DNA of 27,593 nucleotides from Elusimicrobiota bacterium (lineage in GTDB: Bacteria; Elusimicrobiota; UBA8919): the NCBI GenBank assembly GCA_003452965.1, contig DMMW01000003.1:9656-37248 (forward strand), read 5' to 3'. Below, in pieces: positions 7,993 through 16,068 of the stretch. The translations under genes were made by a program, and so were the position numbers. The notes under the pieces were generated by a model that was not told where the DNA came from, ran no database searches, and worked only from the letters and a program-made list of their open reading frames with translations. Numbering within the stretch: position 1 is the stretch's first letter; the number at the start of each line of letters is the position of its first letter.

Positions 7993-8999
7993 AACCCCCC
8001 CCAACTTTTTAATTCCATGTTTGCTGACGGCACGATTTTTTCATTGCGTTTGCATTTTTTTAACTTAAAATAACCGGCAGATGCAATCATAGCGGCGTTA
8101 TCGGTACATAGTATGGTTTTAGGTATTAATAATTTTATATTTTCTATGCGGCATATTTTTGAAAAATCCATACGAAGTTTTGTATTTGCCGAAACACCGC
8201 CACCTAATGCAATTTTTTTGATTTTAAACTTATTACACGCCAAAATAGTTTTTCTGATTAATACGTCAATGCATGACTGCTGAAACGATGCTAATAAGTC
8301 CGGAAGTTTTTTTTCACAATAAACACTGTTATGGTTTAGAAAGTTTATAACAGCAGTTTTTAATCCTGAAAAAGAAAAATCCCATGTATCATGTAGATAA
8401 GCTCTTGGAAAATTAATTTCTTTTGGATTACCGTTTCTTGAAAGTCTGTCAATTATCGGACCTCCGGGATAACCTAAATTCAAAAATTTTGCAATTTTAT
8501 CTAAAACCTCGCCGACAGCATCATCTCTGGTTCTGCCTATAATCTTGTAATTACCGATGTTTTTTACCAATATCAAGTCAGTATGACCGCCGGAAACTAT
8601 TAAAGATATAAACGGCGGATTGAAGTTATCTTTATCATTTTTTTTTTCTAAAAAATTTGCAAAAATATGTCCTTCTATATGATTAATACCTACAATAGGA
8701 ATATTTAATATTTTTGAAATTGCCTGTGCAGTAGTCGTACCGATTAAAAGTGAACCGATAAGTCCAGGACCGGTTGTAACGCTTACCGCATCAATTCTTT
8801 TTGTTATTCTTAATGCTTCATCAATAATTAAATTTATATTTTCTAAATGATGCCGTGATGCTAATTCCGGAACTATACCGCCGTATTTTTTATGTATTTT
8901 AATTTGTGAAGAAATAATATTGGTAATTATGTATCTTCCGTCTTTAACGACTGCAGAAGAGGTATCATCGCAAGAAGTTTCTATGCCTAAAATATTCAT
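7989..8999 (-). CDS. tsaD: TsaD, tRNA threonylcarbamoyladenosine transferase
   Basis: TsaD (Kae1/Gcp family) transfers the threonylcarbamoyl group to A37 of tRNAs reading ANN codons, working with TsaB and TsaE. The 336-residue protein has the N-terminal signature ILGIETSCDDTS. The metal-binding pair is His107 and His111 in NHIEGHIFANF (usual form HxEGH). It also has the nucleotide loop SGGHTDL, and CTDNAAMIA with a conserved metal Asp near the C terminus. It overlaps the deacetylase gene before it and larB after it by 4 nt each. TsaB and TsaE are not in this window. Confidence 0.97.
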   Translation of the reverse strand: MNILGIETSCDDTSSAVVKDGRYIITNIISSQIKIHKKYGGIVPELASRHHLENINLIIDEALRITKRIDAVSVTTGPGLIGSLLIGTTTAQAISKILNIPIVGINHIEGHIFANFLEKKNDKDNFNPPFISLIVSGGHTDLILVKNIGNYKIIGRTRDDAVGEVLDKIAKFLNLGYPGGPIIDRLSRNGNPKEINFPRAYLHDTWDFSFSGLKTAVINFLNHNSVYCEKKLPDLLASFQQSCIDVLIRKTILACNKFKIKKIALGGGVSANTKLRMDFSKICRIENIKLLIPKTILCTDNAAMIASAGYFKLKKCKRNEKIVPSANMELKSWGGL

Positions 9000-10057
9000 T
9001 TGTTTTCTAAATATTGGGAAACAGTTAAGAATGTTATGTTTTCTTTTTGATATTCGGGAATTATCTCAGCAAGTGCTTTTACAAGGTTTTTTCTGTTTAT
9101 ATGTCCGATTGCAATTCCGCTACCATATTTTTTAATAAGTATTTTTAAAAAACGCAATTGCTTTAAAATATATTCAATATCATCTTCACCATCAATAAAA
9201 ACCTCATTTTTTAATGCCGGTATATTCATTGAAACAGCTGTTTTGTATCCGACAGTTGCGCTTGAAGTATATGAATCGACAAAAATAATTTCTTTTTGTT
9301 TAACAATTTCCAGAAATATTTTCATTTTTTCTCTATTCTGAGTAAATGCGCTTCCCATATGATTATTCACACCCTTTGCCCCTTCAACGTTATCCAAATT
9401 TTTCAAAACACGTTTTTTAATCTCATTTTCCGACATGCTTAGTAATATGGCGGCTTTACCGGGATTTATTTCCGGATATTCTTCCGGTTCCATTGGCTGA
9501 TGTAAAAAATATTCCTGATTAAGTTTTTTTAATTCCTTAGCATGGAATGAAGAATATCTTTCATATGGTAATATGCTGTAAGTAAGAGGTATACCTAATG
9601 ATAAAAGTTCGGATAACTCATCTTTTTTATATCCGATGTCGTCAATAATTATTACTGCTTTTAAATTTGATGCGGCTTTTTTCAATTTTGAAAAAAACAT
9701 TTTATTGAGAACTTTGCCATTTTTGGATATAATCAATAAATTGTTGTTTTTGTTATAATCTACGTTAACTCCGTATTCTTCAAGACTGATTTTGATTTCC
9801 CTTGCTATATCGGATATATTTGTATCCGTATTGATATGTTTAATCACTTCAATCCATATAGCATCTTTTGATTTCTTTTCAATTCTTAAATATTGAGTTA
9901 CATTTTCATCGGTGATACCAAAACCGGTTAATATTCTATTACATTTAGTATCTATTTGGCTTGATAAAGAGGAAAGATTTTCGGGTTGCCTTCGCAAATA
10001 GAATATCGTCCCGACTATTATTATTACTATAATCAAGAAACGCCAGATTTTCTTCAT
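8996..10057 (-). CDS. Divergent polysaccharide deacetylase (YibQ/DUF610 family)
   Basis: A membrane-anchored periplasmic protein of 353 residues with one N-terminal transmembrane helix (about 5-21). A linker of about 115 residues precedes a divergent polysaccharide deacetylase domain (about 135-350). Family marks are KAVIIIDDIGYKKDEL, LTYSILPY, LHQPMEP, NNHMGSAFT, DSYTSS and GIAIGH. The DD and HxP-type elements suggest a metal site, but the substrate of this family is not established. In many Gram-negative genomes the order envC - C-terminal protease - yibQ is conserved, and the same order is found here, supporting a role in peptidoglycan or envelope remodelling. It overlaps both neighbours by 4 nt. 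Confidence 0.88.
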   Translation of the reverse strand: MKKIWRFLIIVIIIVGTIFYLRRQPENLSSLSSQIDTKCNRILTGFGITDENVTQYLRIEKKSKDAIWIEVIKHINTDTNISDIAREIKISLEEYGVNVDYNKNNNLLIISKNGKVLNKMFFSKLKKAASNLKAVIIIDDIGYKKDELSELLSLGIPLTYSILPYERYSSFHAKELKKLNQEYFLHQPMEPEEYPEINPGKAAILLSMSENEIKKRVLKNLDNVEGAKGVNNHMGSAFTQNREKMKIFLEIVKQKEIIFVDSYTSSATVGYKTAVSMNIPALKNEVFIDGEDDIEYILKQLRFLKILIKKYGSGIAIGHINRKNLVKALAEIIPEYQKENITFLTVSQYLENK

Positions 10058-11346
10058 TTTGTTAATAAATCTCTAACCTGCAAAATTTGTATAGCCCTTT
10101 CCAAAATCTCATCTTTAACCTTTTGTTTGGTTGCATCGGCGATATCTGTTGAGGTTTTAACGTCAAACTTTTTACTACGGTCTTTAGCCGTGGCAATATC
10201 AATATCAAGCTCTTGTTTCTGTAGGGCAATTTCGGTTTCTTTCGGGACTTCAATTACAATATCCGGAGTTATTCCGCCTATTTTTTTTTCTTCATCTTTA
10301 TGTATGCTTTTTCCAGAAGGCGTATAATATTTTTGTGTTGTTAACCGAAGTGATGCTTCCCCCTCAAGCGGTAGCAGTGATTGAACAGATCCTTTGCCGA
10401 AAGACTGCATTCCTATGATTATCGCTCTCTTATTATCCTGCATACATCCTGCGACTATTTCGGAACCGGATGCAGAACCTTTGTTGATAAGTATAACCAT
10501 CGGAATTTCAGAGTATTTGGCAGTTGAATCTGCGCGATATTCGTGTTTTGGGAACTTCCTGCCTTGTGTATATACAATTAGTTTATTATCGCCTATAAAA
10601 CGTTTGCAAATATCAATTGCAGTTGTAAGAAGTCCGCCTGGATCGTTCCTTAAATCCAATATTAATGATTTCATACCTTGGGTAGAAAGATTAGATAGAG
10701 CCTTATCGAGTTCTTCAATTGTTTTGGCATTCATTTCCGTAATCCTGAAGTAACCGATTAAATCAGTAAGCATTTTTATGCCAGTAACGGTTATTAACGG
10801 TATATCTTCTCTAATAACCGTTAAATCAAACGGATCGATTCCTTCACGAAAAACCGTTATTGTTACTTTTGTGCCGGGTTTTCCTCGCAACTTCTCAACT
10901 GCTTTATCTATTGACAAATCTTTAGCACTCTCGCCTTCAATTTTCATAATTTTATCTTCTGGCAGAATTCCCATTCTCCATGCAGGTGTACCGGGCAAAG
11001 GAGTGACTACCGTAATCCAACCTTCTTTTGAAGACATAATGCGTATTCCTAATCCGCCGAAATGACCCTCGGTGTGTACTTTCATTTCCTTGGCTTCCTG
11101 CGGTTCCATAAATTGCGAATAGGGATCTAAAGTCCTCATCATCCCATCTGCTGCACCGTATATAAGCTTTTTCATATCAGGTTCTTCCACATAACTTTCT
11201 CTTACATAAACAAGTATTTGCGATAAAACTTTTATTTGACCGTAAATATCATCAGAAGCTGCTTTAATCGTTTCAAATTTTAACAACGAAATACTTACCA
11301 GACAAAAAACTAATACAGCAAAAAACATTTTTTTCTTTTTAAACAT
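10054..11346 (-). CDS. ctpA: C-terminal processing protease (S41, CtpA/Prc type)
   Basis: An exported serine protease that degrades or trims envelope proteins. With the start at 11346 it has 430 residues: a signal sequence or anchor (about 1-30), a small N-terminal helical part, a PDZ domain (about 90-175) and the S41 protease fold to about 370. The catalytic pair is the second Ser of GSASGSE (Ser293) and Lys318 in SFGKGSVQ, 25 residues apart as in known members. I prefer 11346 over an ATG at 11370 because GGGAGG lies 4 nt before it and because the longer form would begin inside the upstream repeat region. It sits between envC and the YibQ-like gene; in other bacteria such proteases control peptidoglycan hydrolases. 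Confidence 0.93.
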   Translation of the reverse strand: MFKKKKMFFAVLVFCLVSISLLKFETIKAASDDIYGQIKVLSQILVYVRESYVEEPDMKKLIYGAADGMMRTLDPYSQFMEPQEAKEMKVHTEGHFGGLGIRIMSSKEGWITVVTPLPGTPAWRMGILPEDKIMKIEGESAKDLSIDKAVEKLRGKPGTKVTITVFREGIDPFDLTVIREDIPLITVTGIKMLTDLIGYFRITEMNAKTIEELDKALSNLSTQGMKSLILDLRNDPGGLLTTAIDICKRFIGDNKLIVYTQGRKFPKHEYRADSTAKYSEIPMVILINKGSASGSEIVAGCMQDNKRAIIIGMQSFGKGSVQSLLPLEGEASLRLTTQKYYTPSGKSIHKDEEKKIGGITPDIVIEVPKETEIALQKQELDIDIATAKDRSKKFDVKTSTDIADATKQKVKDEILERAIQILQVRDLLTK

Positions 11347-11364
11347 TTTTCCTCCCGAAGGTCT

Positions 11365-11540
11365 CGCCATAGCCGTAGTGGCGGACCGTAGGTTCGCTTA
11401 ACTCAAACGCGAACCGTAGGCCTCGCCAACGGTTCCTTTGTCCGCCGATGGTTCAGTGGCGGAAGTGGCGGGCACGTAGGCCTCGCCAACAGTTCCTTTG
11501 TCCGCCGATGGTTCAGTGGCGGGCAATGGTTCCAGTGGCG
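11365..11540. repeat. GC-rich repeat cluster with 60-bp direct repeat (envC-ctpA gap)
   Basis: A nearly exact 48-bp segment occurs at 11415-11462 and 11475-11522, with a period of 60 bp and a single difference (11431 G against 11491 A). The region also holds several inverted repeats with 11-nt loops: 11391-11397 with 11409-11415, 11411-11417 with 11429-11435, 11441-11446 with 11458-11463, and 11500-11506 with 11518-11524. AGTGGCG recurs five times here. The block is clearly richer in G+C than the surrounding genes. No open frame or T-run goes with it. It looks like a small repetitive extragenic element that has partly duplicated. Confidence 0.85.
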
Positions 11541-11573
11541 AAAATCCCTATTATCTATCCGTTATTCGCTGCT

Positions 11574-12836
11574 TTACTTCAGCCATGATAATGGATTTTG
11601 CGGGATTCCATCCCGTCTAATTTCAAAATAAAGCGAGGCATCTTGGGAATACAAAGAAATTCCCACAATACCGATAGTATCTCCTTTACTAACCGCTTGT
11701 TCTTCTTTAATGAGAATTTTATCTAAATTTCCGTAAACGGTATAAAAACCTCCGGAATGGTCAATAATAACCATTTTACCATATGATTTAAAGTCACCTG
11801 CAAAAACGATTATACCCGTATCTATGGCATTAACATTTTGTCCTAAAGATGATTTAATCCTGATACCATTATTTATTATCCATGTATCAAGTTCCGGATG
11901 TTTTTGTTTTCCGAAAGATGCTGATATATTTTTTTTCAATACCGATTCTTCCCCTTCAATAGGCCAAGAAAGATATCCTTTTTTATTAACTATTTTTATT
12001 CGCGATAACCTTTCCTCCTCTTTTTGCTTTTCTGTTTCCTTAGCCTTTTTTTCAATAAGACTGATTAATTGAGCAAGCATCTTTTCTGAATCCTTAAGGT
12101 TCCCTACCTCTTGCTCGTAAAACATTCTTTTCTTAATAACGTTTGAAAGTAGTTTTTCCCTTTCTCTTTTTTGATTAAAAAATATTTGTTCGGTATTTTT
12201 CTTTTTGTTTTCCAATACCATCAATTCGTGCAGCTCACTTTCAAGTTTTATTTTCAGTTCCTCATAATCTTCAACATTTTGCATTGTTTGAAGATATATA
12301 AACAATTTTTGTTTTGCAAGTAGCTGCAAGAATTTAAATTTTTTAGTCAAATCAGCGGATGAATTGGATGAAAGAACAATTCTTGCCGGATAATCATCTG
12401 CCAATGTCCTTCCGACACCTTGTTTATATGCAAATCTTATTTCGTTTTTTAAAATATTTTTCCATTTAATAGTCTCAATTTTTGCTATTTCTAACTTATT
12501 TTTTGTTTGTTCTATTGTTTTTTGTTGTTTAATAATTAATTTTTGTATATTCTGCAATTCAGCGGCTGTAGTCTCTAATATTCTTAAAATACTTTCAAGT
12601 CTTAATTCAAGGGATGTTTCTTCCTTTTTTATTGTTTTTATATGCTTTTCTTTTTGAGAAATTTCTGTTTTTATACCGACAAGTTCTTTTTTGCTTTTCT
12701 TAATTTTTTGTTTATATTCTTTTATTTGTTTATCATAATCTATGCAATATACATTCCGTAATACACTTACGGAAAAAAATAATGATAGAAGTATCATTAT
12801 GTAATTATTATTATTAAACCGATACTTTATTTTCAT
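11574..12836 (-). CDS. envC: EnvC-like amidase activator (coiled coil plus degenerate LytM/M23)
   Basis: A predicted periplasmic protein of about 420 residues: a hydrophobic signal (about 10-30), a very long Lys/Glu-rich coiled coil (about 32-265), then a LytM/M23 domain to the end. The zinc ligands of active M23 peptidases are missing: HxGxD reads NNGIR, the YxH position reads YGN, and HLHFE reads SLYFE. This is the condition of EnvC, which does not cut peptidoglycan itself but switches on amidases when FtsX pulls on it. The gene overlaps ftsX, its expected partner. I chose the ATG at 12836 because a signal sequence starts there; ATG 12842 and TTG 12860 are also in frame. Confidence 0.88.
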   Translation of the reverse strand: MKIKYRFNNNNYIMILLSLFFSVSVLRNVYCIDYDKQIKEYKQKIKKSKKELVGIKTEISQKEKHIKTIKKEETSLELRLESILRILETTAAELQNIQKLIIKQQKTIEQTKNKLEIAKIETIKWKNILKNEIRFAYKQGVGRTLADDYPARIVLSSNSSADLTKKFKFLQLLAKQKLFIYLQTMQNVEDYEELKIKLESELHELMVLENKKKNTEQIFFNQKREREKLLSNVIKKRMFYEQEVGNLKDSEKMLAQLISLIEKKAKETEKQKEEERLSRIKIVNKKGYLSWPIEGEESVLKKNISASFGKQKHPELDTWIINNGIRIKSSLGQNVNAIDTGIIVFAGDFKSYGKMVIIDHSGGFYTVYGNLDKILIKEEQAVSKGDTIGIVGISLYSQDASLYFEIRRDGIPQNPLSWLK

Positions 12837-13563
12837 GAACATTTTTTGGTATTCTAACAATAACTCCGACTACAATAGAAATTAGTAATATAATAATAAC
12901 TTCCGATTTAGTTAGAAAAAGTTTATTGTTAAAATTGTGAATAAATAGACTTTTATAAATCAAATTCAAAAAAAACAAACCGGCACATCCTCCGATAATT
13001 CCATCAACGAGACCGTAAACGATTATTTTGTCATTCATCGCTAAGGATATTGCAATAAGTGATACTATAAAAAATAAAAAGAAAATCCAATTAGCCCATA
13101 AGCTGAAATCCCTAAAATATTTATTTATTGTCAGAAGGTTTTCCGCTTCAATGGAAGTATAAAATATTTCTTCTACGCCAAATAAATTTTCTATTTGTTC
13201 AGCAACATTTTTGACGGTTTTTGGATCCTTTTTTGTAAGATAAATATCAATTGTAGCCGGCAACGGATTTTCGGCTAAAATCTTAATTTGTTGAGCGAAT
13301 TCTTCGTTACTCTTAAATTCTTCCAATGCTTGTTCCTTGGAAGTATATTTGATTTTTTCAATATAATCTACTTTTTCAATATTCTTGATAAGCGAGCTTA
13401 TTTGTTCTTCATTAATTGTATCGTTAATAAAAGCAACTATTTCAACCCTATCCTCAAGCATAGAAAGATAAAAAGATAAATTTTTCAAAACGAGTATGAA
13501 AAAACCGTACGATATTGTAGAAACTAATATAAAAGCAATTGTAATAAAAGAAATCTTTTTCAT
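12814..13563 (-). CDS. ftsX: FtsX-like division protein with shortened cytoplasmic loop
   Basis: A 249-residue membrane protein (usual FtsX about 300). It has one N-terminal transmembrane helix, an FtsX extracellular domain (about 30-145, with VEIVAFINDTI, YTSKEQALEEF and ENPLPATIDIYL) and three further helices. Normally about 35-40 residues lie between helices 2 and 3, including the coupling helix that contacts the ATPase FtsE. Here helix 2 (ending ISLAM) is joined to helix 3 by about ten residues (NDKIIVYG). No ftsE is in the window. The EnvC-type gene overlaps the 3' end, so the periplasmic branch of the system is kept. I used the ATG at 13563, one nt after the csaB stop; a TTG at 13575 adds four residues. 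Confidence 0.85.
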   Translation of the reverse strand: MKKISFITIAFILVSTISYGFFILVLKNLSFYLSMLEDRVEIVAFINDTINEEQISSLIKNIEKVDYIEKIKYTSKEQALEEFKSNEEFAQQIKILAENPLPATIDIYLTKKDPKTVKNVAEQIENLFGVEEIFYTSIEAENLLTINKYFRDFSLWANWIFFLFFIVSLIAISLAMNDKIIVYGLVDGIIGGCAGLFFLNLIYKSLFIHNFNNKLFLTKSEVIIILLISIVVGVIVRIPKNVHENKVSV

Positions 13564-13564
13564 A

Positions 13565-14629
13565 TCAATTATCAAGCAGGGATATGCATAATTTTGCTGT
13601 TTTTTTTGATTCTATTTCAAGATATTTAATCTTATCAAAGTTCTTGGATAAGATTTCATTGTTAACGGACATTTTGTTGGTGATTTGCGTATATATATTT
13701 TCTGCGGTTAATTCATCGTATTGATGCAAAAAATCTTTTTCTCCTATTGTATGCATAAGATTTGTTAATTTTGAATATCTTGAAATTGGTACAAAAGGTA
13801 TATTGTACTTGATTGCCAGAATCAAGCCGTGTAACCGCATACTGACAATAAAATCCAGTTCAGAATATACTTTTAGTATATCTTCAATATTTTCCCAGAC
13901 AATTAGCGATATTTTAGGGTCTGCTCTTTTTTTTATAACCTCCAACAATTCTAAATCGGCTGATTTTTGAAAAGGTATAAGTACTATTTCAGCGTTAAGT
14001 TTTTCAATTAATGTTTTTGATAACTTAGAAAATATCTCAATATCCTTTTTCCAATATTTGGTTTTTCTTAGGATTATGCCGATTTTCTTTTTATTTTCAG
14101 AAATTTTTTTTTTAAATATTTTCATTTCCAATCCAAAAACGGGATCTGCCGTAACTGTAATGGGTTTAACTACCATAAAGGATTCAAGTATTCTTTTATC
14201 ATATTCTGTTCTAACCGATATTAAATCCACCATATTAAAGCAATTTTTAATAAAAAATATATTTAACAATCTTTTCACTTCCCCGATACCCACTGCATAA
14301 ATAAATACTTTCTTGTTCAATATTTTAGCTAAAGTAATAATTGTCAGATAGTACCATAAACTTAAAGAAGCGGTTGTATCCTGAAAAAGTCCTCCCGCGC
14401 CTGATACAAGCATTTTACATTTTAATAATTCCGATATGATAGAAAATAAATTGAATCTATTAACGGATTTTACACTATATTTTTGTGATGTTTCGCAGGG
14501 TTTAACCGATAGAACGGTAATTTCTATATTCGGAGATAAAGCCCTTAAGTCGTCCACCATTGACTTAAGTATCAATTCATCACCTGCATTATTATAGCCA
14601 TAATAACCGGAAATAACTATTTTAGACAT
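13565..14629 (-). CDS. csaB: CsaB-type polysaccharide pyruvyl transferase
   Basis: CsaB adds a pyruvate ketal to a cell-wall-linked polysaccharide, which then binds SLH domains. The 354-residue protein has the family layout: KIVISGYYGYNNAGDE at the N terminus, LVSGAGGLFQD, VFIYAVGIGE, TADPVFGL, and SMRLHGLILAIKYNIPFVPI near the C terminus, where the RLHG His is conserved. Phosphoenolpyruvate is the usual donor. It overlaps the DUF5693-type gene by 13 nt, a pairing I recall from Firmicutes and other SLH-bearing groups. In a didermic cell, SLH domains of outer-membrane proteins could use this mark to hold the outer membrane to the wall. No SLH protein is in the window. Confidence 0.9.
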   Translation of the reverse strand: MSKIVISGYYGYNNAGDELILKSMVDDLRALSPNIEITVLSVKPCETSQKYSVKSVNRFNLFSIISELLKCKMLVSGAGGLFQDTTASLSLWYYLTIITLAKILNKKVFIYAVGIGEVKRLLNIFFIKNCFNMVDLISVRTEYDKRILESFMVVKPITVTADPVFGLEMKIFKKKISENKKKIGIILRKTKYWKKDIEIFSKLSKTLIEKLNAEIVLIPFQKSADLELLEVIKKRADPKISLIVWENIEDILKVYSELDFIVSMRLHGLILAIKYNIPFVPISRYSKLTNLMHTIGEKDFLHQYDELTAENIYTQITNKMSVNNEILSKNFDKIKYLEIESKKTAKLCISLLDN

Positions 14630-16068
14630 AATTTCTTATATATAACAATTAAAATAATTCCTAATATTAAACCAATCCAAATTCCATTAAAAGTCCTTAC
14701 AAGTGATACATATAACGGGCTATGTATGTGACAAAAAGTATTTATTACTGATGTTTGTCCGATTAAGCCTACAATAAAAAGAGGTTTCCAGATATTTTTG
14801 TTTAAATTTTTCAAATATAATGATAACAACATAAAAGGGTGTCCAATAAGAAATTCTTTTAATCTGGGTCTTACAAAGAATATTTTTTCCAAAAAAGAAC
14901 GAAAATTTTCTTCAATAGACGGCATTATACCTGAATTTCCGCTTCGTGTTATATAAAATACCAAAACAGATAATATTATAATAAAAAAAATAAATTGTCC
15001 TATAAGCAAAGGCTCTTTTAACAGATTTTTTAAATCATATTTATATAATAGAATAAATGTTATAATAATCGGCAGAGTCAATGCAAGTTTAATACCCCTG
15101 AATTGCTCAACTCCAAGCATGAACTCTTTTGTTGACAATAATCCGGAAATTGCTATTCCGGATAATATAGAGACAACTATTATCGACAAAAAAGTTATAG
15201 CTATTTTTGAAAATGAATATTTTTGTTGCCGCAAAAACCTTAAATCTGTTTTAACAAAAACGAGGCATATTAACGGAGATACTATGGCAATAAAAAGCGA
15301 TATAATTAAAGTAAAAAAAGAATACTTTGAAATGATTGAATTTATATTTCTTATAGGTTCAGGTTTCCCTACAGTAAAGCCAGTATCTTCAATAATCCTT
15401 TTTGATTCTTTGATATACTCAAGTGCTTCTTCTATGGTAGTCTGCGTCAAATCAAGTATTATTATTTTAAAATTTCTTTCTAAAACAGCTCTTTTTATTT
15501 TATAGAGATTTTTTTGTGTATCATGGTCCCATCTTAATCTAAAAACCCTGAATCCTTCCGTTGAACTCCGCAATATTTTTTTTACCTGTTTTTGTTTTAA
15601 AGATTCTAAAATCCCATAGGTATAATTTGAATCGGGCGGTATTTTACCAAAAAAATCGTCAGCTGTTATTACTGAAAGTACACCATTAATATTTTTTGGT
15701 AAAAGCGAAAGATTTCCTTGCACAAAAAAAACCATGTATAAATTCAAATCATTTACATGCCATATTTTATCCGATGATATTCCTAAATATTTCTCCTTGG
15801 GAATGGTGATATACCTATCCTCGCCTGTTTCATCAAAAAAATCTTTTGCTTTTTCGTCGGATATAACTACGGTGTTTACGCCTGCTTTCTTGAAATCGGA
15901 AAATTTATTTCTACCGAATAAATCAACGACATCATTGTATTTTATTGCTAAAGCAACAGACTTATCCGATTCACTTGCTAATTTGTTTTTAAGCGGGATA
16001 AAAACAAAAAATAAAATAGCAATTAAACTTATAATATAAAATGTTGCAAATGTTTGTAATTTTTTCAT
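14617..16068 (-). CDS. DUF5693-type polytopic membrane protein
   Basis: A 483-residue membrane protein of unknown function. One N-terminal transmembrane helix (about 8-26) is followed by an extracytoplasmic domain to about residue 245, with motifs VDLFGRNKFSDFKKAGVNTV and FRVFRLRWDHD. Then come about seven hydrophobic segments to the end, with GHPFMLLSLY and GLIGQTSVINTFCHIHSPLY between late helices. This layout and the pairing with csaB fit the DUF5693 family, as I recall it. The gene overlaps the nucleotidyltransferase stop as ATGA and csaB by 13 nt. A role in building or exporting the pyruvylated wall polymer is a guess from context only. Confidence 0.75.
   Translation of the reverse strand: MKKLQTFATFYIISLIAILFFVFIPLKNKLASESDKSVALAIKYNDVVDLFGRNKFSDFKKAGVNTVVISDEKAKDFFDETGEDRYITIPKEKYLGISSDKIWHVNDLNLYMVFFVQGNLSLLPKNINGVLSVITADDFFGKIPPDSNYTYGILESLKQKQVKKILRSSTEGFRVFRLRWDHDTQKNLYKIKRAVLERNFKIIILDLTQTTIEEALEYIKESKRIIEDTGFTVGKPEPIRNINSIISKYSFFTLIISLFIAIVSPLICLVFVKTDLRFLRQQKYSFSKIAITFLSIIVVSILSGIAISGLLSTKEFMLGVEQFRGIKLALTLPIIITFILLYKYDLKNLLKEPLLIGQFIFFIIILSVLVFYITRSGNSGIMPSIEENFRSFLEKIFFVRPRLKEFLIGHPFMLLSLYLKNLNKNIWKPLFIVGLIGQTSVINTFCHIHSPLYVSLVRTFNGIWIGLILGIILIVIYKKLCLK

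Noticed and set aside
7993..8004. TTG start for larB
   Set aside because: The ATG at 7992 overlaps the tsaD stop as ATGA, the overlap type used elsewhere here, and the extra residues come from a run of G.
10062..10253. Short second minus-strand frame inside the ctpA 3' end
   Set aside because: It is a shifted frame of the ctpA coding sequence and has no features of its own.
11347..11370. Upstream ATG start for ctpA
   Set aside because: The ATG at 11346 has GGGAGG at the right distance and starts a normal signal sequence; the longer form begins in the repeat block.
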